This document shows positions 1 through 6,251 of a DNA stretch of 7,454 nt, in pieces (positions within the stretch are counted from its first letter, which is position 1; every line of letters starts with the position of its first letter). Made by a program: the position numbers and the translations under genes. This stretch comes from Betaproteobacteria bacterium. Its GTDB lineage: Bacteria > Pseudomonadota > Gammaproteobacteria > Burkholderiales > Casimicrobiaceae. The stretch is from the NCBI GenBank assembly GCA_005888955.1, contig VBCS01000034.1:1-7454 (forward strand), written 5' to 3'. The notes under the pieces are model-generated. The model saw only the letters and a list, made by a program, of their open reading frames with translations. It did no database searches and was not told where the DNA came from.

Positions 1-44
1 GCTTGCGTCGATCGAAGGGCATGACAAATCCGCTTCCCGAGAAC

Positions 45-73
45 CGAAGTCGCGGCATGTGGCCGCGACTTCG
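45..73. terminator. 12-bp perfect stem-loop, possible terminator
   Basis: Positions 45-56 and 62-73 are perfect inverted repeats (12-bp arms, CGAAGTCGCGGC on the left) around a 5-nt loop. The hairpin lies about 85 nt past the stop of the minus-strand SCPU gene, where a terminator would be expected. Neither side carries a T-run, so it is not a textbook Rho-independent terminator. It could also serve as an mRNA 3'-end stabiliser or as a terminator for a gene left of the window. Confidence 0.35.
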
Positions 74-130
74 CGTCGCTCGCGATCCAAGCGCAGGCGG
101 TCGCGGAATGCGCCGCCTGGCGCAGGGGCG

Positions 131-149
131 GGGCGCGTTCATCGCGCCC
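131..149. repeat. GC-only stem-loop just after the SCPU stop codon
   Basis: GGGCGCG at 131-137 and CGCGCCC at 143-149 form a 7-bp perfect stem with a 5-nt loop. It starts 6 nt beyond the stop codon of the minus-strand SCPU gene. There is no T-run after it. Together with the larger hairpin at 45-73 it gives the transcript two strong 3' structures, which would fit termination or protection from exonucleases; this is inference. Confidence 0.3.
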
Positions 150-155
150 GCAAGC

Positions 156-716
156 TTAGAAGTTGACCGTGGCGACGACTGTGTCTTGGTACGAACCGAC
201 ACTCACGTCTTGACCCGCGGCAACCGTGCCGCAGACGTTGTAGCTGCGTCCTGTCTTGCTCGACGGCGCGGTCGGTGTGAACGTCGTTGCGACCGACGTA
301 CCCCACACCGTGCTGCCCGGGAACGTACAGGCTGTGTTGGGCGTCGTGTTCGGCGGCTGATAGAGCTGATAGTCCAGCACGTCGGTTCCACCGCCGGTGA
401 CCAGCATTTTCCGCTGCGAGCCGCTGGCATTCGCGCCCAGATCCATGGTGATGTTCGGAGCCGATCCCTTGGTGCAGGCGATGGAGACGGTTCCGTTGCC
501 GTTCAGGGCCGTCGATGCATTGGCCACGACCGGGTCATAAGCGCCGAAAGCAACTGCGGTGGTGCTGATCGTGCAATTGGCGGTGACCGATGCGGTCACG
601 GACAAGTTGGCGGGCGCGCTGCCGGCGTGAGCCGGGGGGGACATTGCTGCGCCGACGCCAAGCAGAGAAGCAAGCACCAGAGCGTTCGAAACCTTACTGA
701 GCTTCATCGAATTCAT
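156..716 (-). CDS. Secreted spore coat U (SCPU) domain protein
   Basis: The 186-aa product has a typical signal peptide (Lys4 and Lys8, a hydrophobic stretch around residues 11-25, probable cleavage after AHA near residue 31) followed by one SCPU domain. Family marks visible are SVTANCTI at 43-50, the FGAYDP turn at 57-62, Cys48, Cys81, Cys130 and Cys162 (likely two disulfides), the LDYQLY strand near 114-119, a WGT near 138, and the C-terminal GSYQDTVVATVNF strand. SCPU proteins are exported and related to chaperone-usher pilin subunits such as those of Csu pili. No chaperone or usher gene is in the window; they may lie to the left or be absent. ATG 716 is chosen because AAGGAAAG lies just upstream (complement of 722-729) and the signal peptide starts cleanly; an earlier in-frame ATG at 752 would add 12 residues, and ATG 707 is a further alternative. 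The exact role (pilus subunit or surface protein) is not shown. Confidence 0.88.
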   Translation of the reverse strand: MNSMKLSKVSNALVLASLLGVGAAMSPPAHAGSAPANLSVTASVTANCTISTTAVAFGAYDPVVANASTALNGNGTVSIACTKGSAPNITMDLGANASGSQRKMLVTGGGTDVLDYQLYQPPNTTPNTACTFPGSTVWGTSVATTFTPTAPSSKTGRSYNVCGTVAAGQDVSVGSYQDTVVATVNF

Positions 717-830
717 GATATCTTTCCTTATGTAGTTATACAAAATGAACATCTGGTTCAGTTACTTATCGCTCGGTTATAAGAATATCTAACAGCTTGC
801 CGAGTTAAATCGATGAGTTACCGAGGGAAG
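717..830 (-). promoter_or_regulatory. AT-rich upstream region of the SCPU gene, possible promoter
   Basis: This stretch is clearly richer in A+T than the rest of the window and directly precedes the minus-strand SCPU gene. The ribosome binding site AAGGAAAG is at 722-729 (complement). On the minus strand, TTATAA (782 to 777) could be a -10 box about 60 nt before the start, with TTAACT (808 to 803) a poor -35 at 20 bp spacing. TATAAC (740 to 735) is closer to a -10 consensus but leaves almost no leader. I cannot pick one promoter with confidence. Confidence 0.3.
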
Positions 831-923
831 ACTTGGGGGCCTTCACCCTTGTCCTACAGGTAGCAAAGGCTGTGCCAGACTTTTGAGAAAGGCCAACCGC
901 CGGGGGAGTTAGGGGTCGCGCCG

Positions 924-952
924 CTCTGGGGCGAGAGACTAAGAGCCCAGAG
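924..952. repeat. Imperfect stem-loop downstream of the cupredoxin remnant
   Basis: CTCTGGG (924-930) and CCCAGAG (946-952) are perfect 7-bp inverted repeats around a 15-nt loop; one bulged G allows an extra C-G pair. It lies about 35 nt past the stop of the minus-strand cupredoxin-like frame, so it might be that gene's old terminator. There is no T-run, and the stretch from 830 to 985 otherwise shows nothing I can identify. Confidence 0.25.
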
Positions 953-987
953 TTCGGTGCTTATACCCGGGAACGGCAGTGTCGACC

Positions 988-1314
988 CTACCCGATCCGC
1001 GCGGGCGGGCTGCCGCGACGCGGCAGAAACTTGCGCGATTCCCCGCCGCCGTTCATATCTTCGTGGCCGACGCCGCCATAAATATTGCAATGAAACAAAT
1101 AGCTGCCGCTTTTGTTCGGTACAAGCCGGAGGCGGGTCGTTGGCCGGGAAGGATCGCAGCGGACGCGGAAGCCAGGCGGGTTGAATCCTATGACGACGCT
1201 GGCGCTCGTGAACGGAGGACCATAGGAAGGCGCAGCGCGCCAATTACTGCCGCGCATGGCGGCTGTTGGCCGGCGGGACATATCCGCGTCATACTTGCGC
1301 TGTAGCATTCGCAC
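988..1314 (-). pseudogene. Probable cupredoxin C-terminal remnant
   Basis: An uninterrupted 108-codon frame contains, at residues 61-89, a sequence close to the last strand and copper loop of cupredoxins: RLRLVPNKSGSYLFHC followed by NIYGGVGHEDMNG. The family pattern is a Gly-x-Tyr-x-Phe-x-Cys strand, then His and Met ligands. Here Cys76, His84 and Met87 keep the Cys-x7-His-x2-Met spacing of CuA-type loops, but Gly80 stands where CuA proteins have a second Cys. Residues 45-60 could be the preceding strand. Two things argue for a remnant: no upstream His ligand is visible in this frame, and after Met87 the usual hydrophobic last strand is replaced by a polar Gly/Arg/Pro tail. The N-terminal 30 residues look non-homologous, no signal peptide is present, and the start would sit in the leader of the divergent ABC operon. 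A mononuclear blue or red copper protein with unusual ends is the alternative. Confidence 0.45.
1266..1295 (+). promoter_or_regulatory. Weak sigma-70-like promoter candidate for the ABC operon
   Basis: TTGGCC at 1266-1271 and CATACT at 1290-1295 are each four-of-six matches to the -35 and -10 consensus, with an 18-bp spacer. Transcription would start near 1302, about 30 nt before the ATPase ATG. The site lies inside the remnant-bearing region. In GC-rich DNA such matches are frequent by chance, so this is a candidate only. Confidence 0.25.
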
Positions 1315-1330
1315 CCCTGCCGCGTCTCCA

Positions 1331-2374
1331 ATGCCGTCCTACCTCTCGATCGAAGCGCTGACCGTGTCCTATGGCGGTCCGCCGGTGCTCGACCGCGTCA
1401 GCCTGGACGTCGAGCGCGGCGAGATGGTTGCATTGCTCGGCAGCAGCGGTTGCGGCAAGACGACACTCCTGCGGGCGATCGCGGGCTTCGTCATTCCCGA
1501 CTCGGGCATGATCCTCATCGAAGGCCGCGACATCGCGCATCTGCCGCCCGAAGCGCGCGGCACCGCGATGATGTTCCAGTCATATGCGCTCTGGCCGCAC
1601 ATGAGCGTGGCCGACAACATCGGCTACGGCTTGCGGATGCGTAGCTGGAAGAAGGATGCGATCGCCGAGCGCATCGAGGAGATGCTGAAGCTGCTCCAGC
1701 TCGAAGGCTTCGGGTCGCGGTCGGTGACGCAGCTCTCCGGTGGCCAGCGCCAGCGGGTCGCACTCGGGCGCGCGCTGGCGGTGAGCCCGCATGTCCTCCT
1801 GCTCGACGAGCCGATGTCGAATCTCGACTACAAGGTGCGGCTCGAGCTGCGGCACGAGCTGCGCGCGCTGCAGCAACGCATCGGCATCACTGCGGTGTAC
1901 GTTACGCACGACCGCGAGGAGGCGCTGACGCTCTCCGATCGCATTGCGGTGATCGACACCGGGCGCATCGTGCAGACCGGCGCTCCGGAGGAAATCTTTC
2001 ATCGTCCGACGTCGGCCTTCGTCGCCGGCTTCATGGGCGCCGACAACGCGCTCGACCTCATCCTGACCGGCGACGGCGCGTTCGCGACCGGCGCGGCGAC
2101 GGCCGGGGGCTCGCGCGTCCGCGCGCATTTCCGCAGCGATGCGGCGCGTCTCGCGCCTGCTTCGGCGGCGGCATCTACTGGCGAGGACCTCGTATTACAG
2201 GGCATCGTCGCCCAGTCCGTCTACGTCGGCCAGGGCTATCGCTATCGCGTGCGCGCCGACGGCGCGGAAGTTTGGGTGCACGCGCCCGAGCGCGTCGCCG
2301 AGGGCACGCCCGCATGCGTTGTCGTCCCGCGTACAGCTTTGTTATTGTTCCCGCAGGATTCGAAGCCTGCTTAA
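1331..2374 (+). CDS. ABC importer ATP-binding protein (PotA/FbpC-like)
   Basis: The 347-aa product is the cytoplasmic ATPase that powers the importer encoded downstream. All nucleotide-binding motifs are intact: Walker A GSSGCGKTT at 37-45, Q-loop Gln83 in MMFQSYALWPH, ABC signature LSGGQRQR at 135-142, Walker B VLLLDEP at 155-161, D-loop SNLD at 163-166 and the switch His193 in VTHDREEAL. After about residue 240 comes a C-terminal domain, with a TOBE-like beta segment around 285-340, as in the polyamine, iron and sulfate importer ATPases; total length fits that class. ATG 1331 is preferred because the family homology (LSIEALTVSYGG) starts at once; an in-frame ATG at 1256 would add 25 residues unlike any ABC N-terminus. 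No clear ribosome binding site precedes 1331. The binding-protein gene follows after 29 nt, so the genes form one operon. The substrate cannot be told from this subunit. Confidence 0.93.
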   Translation: MPSYLSIEALTVSYGGPPVLDRVSLDVERGEMVALLGSSGCGKTTLLRAIAGFVIPDSGMILIEGRDIAHLPPEARGTAMMFQSYALWPHMSVADNIGYGLRMRSWKKDAIAERIEEMLKLLQLEGFGSRSVTQLSGGQRQRVALGRALAVSPHVLLLDEPMSNLDYKVRLELRHELRALQQRIGITAVYVTHDREEALTLSDRIAVIDTGRIVQTGAPEEIFHRPTSAFVAGFMGADNALDLILTGDGAFATGAATAGGSRVRAHFRSDAARLAPASAAASTGEDLVLQGIVAQSVYVGQGYRYRVRADGAEVWVHAPERVAEGTPACVVVPRTALLLFPQDSKPA

Positions 2375-2385
2375 CTCTGCTTAAC
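2367..2385 (+). repeat. Tandem 9-bp repeat over the ATPase stop codon
   Basis: CTGCTTAAC occurs at 2367-2375 and again at 2377-2385, separated by one T (10-bp period). The first copy supplies the TAA stop of the ATPase gene and the second gives a TAA in another frame. It probably reflects a small local duplication; no function is evident. Confidence 0.5.
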
Positions 2386-2390
2386 CCAGT

Positions 2391-2403
2391 CGTAGGAGGA
2401 TTC
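2391..2403 (+). promoter_or_regulatory. Strong ribosome binding site of the binding-protein gene
   Basis: AGGAGGA at 2394-2400 lies 3 nt before ATG 2404 (about 4-5 nt from the GGAGG core). It is the best Shine-Dalgarno match in the operon and fixes the start at 2404 rather than the upstream in-frame codon at 2272. A stronger site here than at the other operon genes fits the need for excess binding protein. Confidence 0.75.
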
Positions 2404-3540
2404 ATGAAGACCCGGATGTTCATACTCGCCGCCGCGCTCGCGTTCGCCGGAGCCACGGCGGGACAGACGACGCTCAACGTCGTCACCGCGGGCGACCAGA
2501 ACATGGTCGACTACGTCAACAATTATCTGGCGCCGAAGTTCGAAGCCATGAACCCAGGGGTAAAGGTGCGCGCCGTCGGCACCGGTCCGGGAGACGGGGG
2601 CTCGCAGAAGATCTATGAAAAGCTTTCAGCACAGCAGAAAGCGGGCAGCAACGAGTGGGACGTCGACGTCGCCGTCATCCATCAGCTCGCCTCGGCGACG
2701 ATGGTGAAGGAAAAGTTGCTGATGCCGTATCGCAACGACGTCTCGGTCGGCAAGCTGGTCAGCCGGGATACCGCCAAGAACGCGCTCGGCGCCGACGTCG
2801 ACGGTTACGTGATGCCTATGTTCCACAGCCAGATCGTCTTCGCGTATAACCCCGATCTCGTGAAGGCGCCCCCCAAATCCTTCGTCGAGCTGAACGACTG
2901 GGTCAAGAAGAATCCCAAGCAATTCGGCTACAACGGCGTCAAGGGCGGCATGTCCGGCGTGGGCTTCGTCACCGGGTGGGTTTCGGCGTACAGCGGCATG
3001 GGCGACAAGCTGGAGAAGGGGCCCTACGACGCATCGGCAGCCCCGGCGATCGACAAGGCGCTCTCCGGCCTCAAGGAATTCAACCAATACGTGGTGATGA
3101 CGCCGGGGAACGCCGGCACCCTGGACATGCTGAACCGCGGCGAGATCGCGATGGGGCCCGTCTGGGTCGACATGTTCTATACCTGGCAGGCCGACGGACG
3201 CATGAGCCCGAAGATCAAGCTCGTGCTGCCCTCGCCGGGTCTGCCTGGGCAACCGATGTACTACGTCATTCCGGCCAAGGCCGCACACGCTCAGCTCGCG
3301 AAGAAATTCATCGAGTTGGCCGAGAGCCCGGAAGTTCAGGCCGACGGCATCATCAAGCAATTCAACTGGTACCCGGGCATCGACCCGCAGTACGTGCAGC
3401 CCAAGCTCGATCAGGCGGCGTGGAACAAGCTCTTTACCGACATCTCGCCCGCCGATCTGTCGAAATACGGGCGGCCGTTCCCGCTTTCGCCATACTTTAA
3501 GGACATCGTCGAGGGCTATGAGCGCGTAGTTCTCAAGTGA
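2404..3540 (+). CDS. Periplasmic solute-binding protein of the ABC importer
   Basis: The 378-aa product begins with a signal peptide (MKTR, then a hydrophobic alanine-rich core to about residue 18, cleavage near residues 19-22) and no lipobox cysteine, so it should be a free periplasmic protein. The mature part has the usual plan of extracellular solute-binding proteins of the polyamine/iron/sugar type: an early beta strand TTLNVVTAG (22-30), an APKFEAMNPGVKV segment (43-55), a WDVDVAVI strand (85-92), the FAYNPDLVK crossover (146-154) and, late, the GEIAMGPVWVD stretch (246-256) and YYVIPAKAAH (286-295). It captures a substrate and delivers it to the two permeases downstream. Aromatic residues such as Trp192, Trp254, Trp261, Trp322 and Tyr323 could line the pocket. 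The class overlaps with the uncharacterised YnjB-type proteins of E. coli, but I cannot confirm closeness without alignment. The substrate is unknown. The next gene starts 186 nt later, after a palindromic repeat. Confidence 0.9.
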   Translation: MKTRMFILAAALAFAGATAGQTTLNVVTAGDQNMVDYVNNYLAPKFEAMNPGVKVRAVGTGPGDGGSQKIYEKLSAQQKAGSNEWDVDVAVIHQLASATMVKEKLLMPYRNDVSVGKLVSRDTAKNALGADVDGYVMPMFHSQIVFAYNPDLVKAPPKSFVELNDWVKKNPKQFGYNGVKGGMSGVGFVTGWVSAYSGMGDKLEKGPYDASAAPAIDKALSGLKEFNQYVVMTPGNAGTLDMLNRGEIAMGPVWVDMFYTWQADGRMSPKIKLVLPSPGLPGQPMYYVIPAKAAHAQLAKKFIELAESPEVQADGIIKQFNWYPGIDPQYVQPKLDQAAWNKLFTDISPADLSKYGRPFPLSPYFKDIVEGYERVVLK

Positions 3541-3559
3541 CGCGGATGTCCAAGAGCAA

Positions 3560-3572
3560 GAGGCGAAGCCTC
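3560..3572. repeat. Small hairpin after the binding-protein stop
   Basis: GAGGC (3560-3564) and GCCTC (3568-3572) form a 5-bp stem with a 3-nt GAA loop, 20 nt past the binding-protein stop codon. No T-run follows, so it is unlikely to terminate on its own. It adds to the structured spacer formed with the palindromic element at 3593-3694. Confidence 0.3.
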
Positions 3573-3592
3573 GCAGCGATTGGAGACAGCCG

Positions 3593-3694
3593 CGTCATCC
3601 CGGGCGAGCGCGCAGCGCGAGGCCCGGGATCTAAGCTGACGATATAGTCGTGTCGATAGCGCAGACTTGGGTCCCGGCCTGCGCCGGGACGACG
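3593..3694. repeat. REP/BIME-like double palindrome in the transporter operon
   Basis: This roughly 100-bp element has two stem-loops. The first pairs ATCCCGGGC (3597-3605) with GCCCGGGAT (3622-3630), a perfect 9-bp stem. The second pairs GTCCCGGC (3671-3678) with GCCGGGAC (3683-3690), a perfect 8-bp stem with a 4-nt loop. The ends also mirror each other: CGTCATCCCGG (3593-3603) and CCGGGACGACG (3684-3694) are inverted repeats with one mismatch, so the whole is an imperfect palindrome of two inverted units. This is the look of the dispersed 'GTCATCCCGG...CCGGGATGAC' intergenic repeats common in proteobacteria. It sits between the binding-protein and first permease genes, where such structures can protect the upstream message from 3' decay. 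Confidence 0.75.
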
Positions 3695-3726
3695 ACTTGA
3701 GCGGCGCCTCCTCAAGAACGGCGGCG

Positions 3727-4578
3727 ATGACCGCGCCCATGGGTATCTTCCGCGGGCGCGGTGTCGCGTTGGCGTTGATCGCGCCCGCGCTGGCCGTCGT
3801 CGGCCTGTTCTTTGTCGCGCCGCTCGTCATGTCCGGCGTGGTCGCGTTCCGCGGCAAAGGCGGCGAATTCACCCTCGAGCACTTCAGGAAGTCGTTCGAC
3901 TACTACACCACCGACCTGTTGTTCACGCTGGCGATCGTCCTGCTGTCGACGCTCTTGATCGGCCTGGTCGCGATCGCGATTGCCGGTTATCTCACGCTCG
4001 GCGGGCATCCCCGCACCGTGGCGGTGCTGCGCTGGCTCTACCGCTGGCCGCTGTTCATCCCTTTTGTCGTCGCGGGACAGCTCATGCGTACGTTCCTGGC
4101 CAAGAACGGCATGCTCAACCACGTGCTGATCGGCAGCGGCCTGATCGAGCCCTTGTCGGCGCAAAGCCTGCTCGACTGGCGCGGTATCGTCGTCGCCTTC
4201 GTATGGAAGCAGGCGCCGTTCGTCACGCTGCTTCTGGCCGGCGCGATGGCTGCGGTCGAGTCGCAACACATCGAAGCGGCGCGGAACCTCGGCGCGCGCC
4301 GGCTGCGGGTGCTCGTCGACATCGTCTTGCCGCAAGTGCGCGGAACGTTGCTGGTCGGTCTCGTGCTGTCCTTCGTGACCATGCTCTCGGTGCTCTCGGT
4401 ACCGCTGATGATCAATCCCAATTCGCCGACGATGGTGACCGTCGATGTCGCTTATCGCATCAGCACGCACGGGGACTACCCGGTGGCGAATGCGCTGTGC
4501 CTGCTGTCGCTCGCACTGGCGGCGATCGGCGCGGTGTTCTATCTGCGGCACGCGGCGGCGCAGGTCGAGGGAAAGTAG
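3727..4578 (+). CDS. ABC importer permease, first subunit
   Basis: The 283-aa product is an inner-membrane permease with about six hydrophobic segments (roughly residues 13-40, 62-90, 106-125, 152-175, 205-228 and 252-273). The binding-protein-dependent permease signature (EAA loop) is exact at 183-202: EAARNLG, nine residues, then IVLP. This cytoplasmic loop docks on the ATPase. Length and topology fit the PotB/FbpB-like class. ATG 3727 is chosen because the frame upstream of it, back to 3667, is read through the palindromic repeat (MGPGLRRDD and so on is repeat-encoded); ATG 3739 is also possible. The ribosome binding site is weak. The second permease begins 3 nt after this stop, so the two are translationally coupled and probably form a heterodimer. 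Confidence 0.92.
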   Translation: MTAPMGIFRGRGVALALIAPALAVVGLFFVAPLVMSGVVAFRGKGGEFTLEHFRKSFDYYTTDLLFTLAIVLLSTLLIGLVAIAIAGYLTLGGHPRTVAVLRWLYRWPLFIPFVVAGQLMRTFLAKNGMLNHVLIGSGLIEPLSAQSLLDWRGIVVAFVWKQAPFVTLLLAGAMAAVESQHIEAARNLGARRLRVLVDIVLPQVRGTLLVGLVLSFVTMLSVLSVPLMINPNSPTMVTVDVAYRISTHGDYPVANALCLLSLALAAIGAVFYLRHAAAQVEGK

Positions 4579-4581
4579 GCG

Positions 4582-5397
4582 ATGAGCGCGCTTCCGTCCT
4601 CTGTGCGGATGATCTTTCGCGCGCTGATTCTCGCGCTGCTCGCCTTCGCGATCTTCGGCCCATTGCTCAATCTGTTGCTGTGGGCGTTCGCCGAGCGCTG
4701 GTATTTTCCCAACAAGCTGCCGCTGGAATTCGGTCTGACCTACTGGTACCGCGTGTTCCAGCCGCGCGGCAACGCGTTGGCCTCGCTGGGGACGAGCGTG
4801 TGGATTGCGGTGCTGACCGTCGCCTTCAGCCTCGCCGTGGCGATACCTGCCGGTTATGCGCTGGCACGACTCAAGCTGCCATGGCGCGGGGCGATTCTGC
4901 TCGTGTTCCTGCTGCCGCAGGCGGTGCCGAACCTGCCCGTCTACGTCAATATCGCGCAAGTGTTCTACCAGATCGGGCTCAACGGCACGATATTGGGCGT
5001 CGTGCTGGTTCACGCCTCGCACGGATTGGTGCTCGCGGTGTGGATCGCCTCAGCGGCATTCGCCTCGGTCGATACGTCGCTCGAGGAGGCGTCGCGCAAC
5101 CTCGGCGCGTCGCCGTGGACCTGTTTTCGTACGGTGACGCTGCCGCTGGCGATGCCGGGACTGATCGCCAGCGCCATCTTCGTCTTCCTCGAATCGCTCG
5201 ACGAGTTCACTGGGACGTACTTTGTCGGCGTGCCCGACGTGACGACGCTCCCGCTCCTGATGTTCAACGCCACGATGGGCGGCAACTATCAGATCTCGTC
5301 GATCACCGCGCTCTTGCTGCTGATCCCGTCGATCGGCTTCATGCTGGTCGTCGAGCGCTTCCTCAAGGCCGACGTGCTCGCGATGGTCGGCCGGTAA
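4582..5397 (+). CDS. ABC importer permease, second subunit
   Basis: The 271-aa product is the partner permease, again with about six membrane segments (about 12-35, 68-92, 103-125, 137-160, 192-207 and 240-257). Its EAA loop is at 169-188: EASRNLG, nine residues, then VTLP, followed by MPG. The length fits the PotC/second FbpB-like half of two-permease importers. The start is set by a 3-nt gap to the preceding stop and by GGGAAAG at 4570-4576, which lies across the end of the upstream gene, so translation is coupled. With the ATPase and binding protein it completes a four-gene importer. The sequence does not reveal the substrate. The crotonase-like gene follows closely on the same strand. Confidence 0.92.
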   Translation: MSALPSSVRMIFRALILALLAFAIFGPLLNLLLWAFAERWYFPNKLPLEFGLTYWYRVFQPRGNALASLGTSVWIAVLTVAFSLAVAIPAGYALARLKLPWRGAILLVFLLPQAVPNLPVYVNIAQVFYQIGLNGTILGVVLVHASHGLVLAVWIASAAFASVDTSLEEASRNLGASPWTCFRTVTLPLAMPGLIASAIFVFLESLDEFTGTYFVGVPDVTTLPLLMFNATMGGNYQISSITALLLLIPSIGFMLVVERFLKADVLAMVGR

Positions 5398-5414
5398 CGA
5401 TCGCCTTTGCAGCG

Positions 5415-6170
5415 GTGAAACGCAAGCGCAACGAGCGCGCGGACAGCGCGCCGAGCCTGACCATCGCCGGCTCCGTCGCCACGATCCGCTTCGAGCGGCC
5501 GCGAGAGCACAACCGCATCGATCCCGACGATATTCCGGTATTGCGTGCGCACCTCGAGCGCGTCGCCGCAGCGGCGTCCGTGCGCGTCGTCGTCTTCACG
5601 GGGGCCGGCGGCAAGACCTTCAGCTCCGGCTTCACCATCGACGCCATCCTCGATCGGCTCGATCGCAGCTTCGAAGATCTGCTCGACGCGGTCGAACGGG
5701 TTCCCCTGCCGACGATCGCGGTGCTCAACGGCGGCGTGTACGGCGGCGCGACCGACCTCGCGCTCGCCTGCGACCTTCGCATCGGGGTCGCCGGCACGCG
5801 CATGTTCATGCCCGCCGCGCGGTTCGGGCTGCACTATTATCCCGGCGGCTTGCGCCGCTACGTCGCCGCCGTGGGTCCCGCGCAGGCAAAGCGCGTTTTT
5901 CTGACCGGCCAGACGCTCCGCGCGACAGAGATGCTGCGGATCGGCTTCCTGACCGAGCTGGTTGCACGCAGGCGGCTGGAAGCGACCGTCGCCGATTACG
6001 TTGCCGCGATCGAAGCCTGTGACCCCGCGGTCGTGACATCGATGAAGCGTCAGCTCAACGCGATCGCCGCCGGCGACGCCGCGCGGGCGTCCTCGCGCAC
6101 GGAATACGAAACCTCGCTGGGGTCAGCCGAGCTTAGGCGGCGGCTTGCTGCGTTGAGCCAGAAGCGCTGA
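5415..6170 (+). CDS. Divergent enoyl-CoA hydratase/isomerase (crotonase) family protein
   Basis: The 251-aa product has the crotonase fold: VATIRFERP strand (21-29), VRVVVFTGAGGKTFSSG (57-72, first half of the oxyanion hole), the LPTIAVLNGGVYGGATDLALACDLRI core (98-123, second oxyanion glycine near 111), and the FLTGQTLRATEMLRIGFL helix pair (162-179). The family binds acyl-CoA thioesters and stabilises an enolate. Aligned without gaps to rat mitochondrial hydratase, Glu144 becomes Asp114 and Glu164 becomes Ala134 (in MPAARFG). Both general acid/base residues are therefore altered, so hydration is unlikely; isomerase, decarboxylase, hydrolase or another crotonase reaction, or a non-enzymatic role, remain open. 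The N-terminal Lys/Arg-rich stretch (2-8) is unusual. The start is taken as GTG 5415, 17 nt after the permease stop; no good ribosome binding site is seen and no in-frame ATG lies nearby upstream, so the true start is uncertain. Spacing implies co-transcription with the importer. Confidence 0.82.
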   Translation: MKRKRNERADSAPSLTIAGSVATIRFERPREHNRIDPDDIPVLRAHLERVAAAASVRVVVFTGAGGKTFSSGFTIDAILDRLDRSFEDLLDAVERVPLPTIAVLNGGVYGGATDLALACDLRIGVAGTRMFMPAARFGLHYYPGGLRRYVAAVGPAQAKRVFLTGQTLRATEMLRIGFLTELVARRRLEATVADYVAAIEACDPAVVTSMKRQLNAIAAGDAARASSRTEYETSLGSAELRRRLAALSQKR

Positions 6171-6251
6171 CTTGTCAGAGCGCGTCGGAGGCGTTCTGTG
6201 CGATCATAGAAGCGGACGCCGCGCGGCGGATGCGCGGTGCAATTCAAGCGA

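Noticed and set aside
3..782. Plus-strand open frame of 259 codons over the SCPU gene
   Set aside because: It is antisense to a well-supported SCPU gene with signal peptide and ribosome binding site, and its Arg/Gly/Ala/Cys-rich product has no recognisable domain.
772..825. Short inverted and direct repeats (CTCGGTTA, GAGTTA) in the SCPU upstream region
   Set aside because: The arms are only 6-8 bp with mismatches and wide spacing; in this AT-richer stretch they are within chance expectation, so no operator is claimed.
979..1305. Plus-strand open frame of 108 codons in the gap before the ABC operon
   Set aside because: The product has no domain-like pattern and lies opposite the cupredoxin-like frame, whose motif is much stronger.
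1256..1330. Earlier ATG for the ABC ATPase
   Set aside because: It adds 25 residues without family similarity and has no ribosome binding site; ATG 1331 leads straight into the conserved first strand.
3712..5022. Minus-strand open frame of 436 codons
   Set aside because: It is the shadow of the two permease genes; the product is rich in Gln, Arg, His and Glu, as expected from the reverse reading of membrane-protein codons in GC-rich DNA.
4203..5414. Upstream extension of the crotonase frame through the permease genes
   Set aside because: The frame is open by chance inside both permeases and gives an Arg/Ala-rich sequence unlike crotonases; homology starts only after about 5450.
6171..6236. 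TTGTCA at 6172-6177 as a -35 box for hmgA
   Set aside because: No acceptable -10 box lies 16-19 bp downstream.
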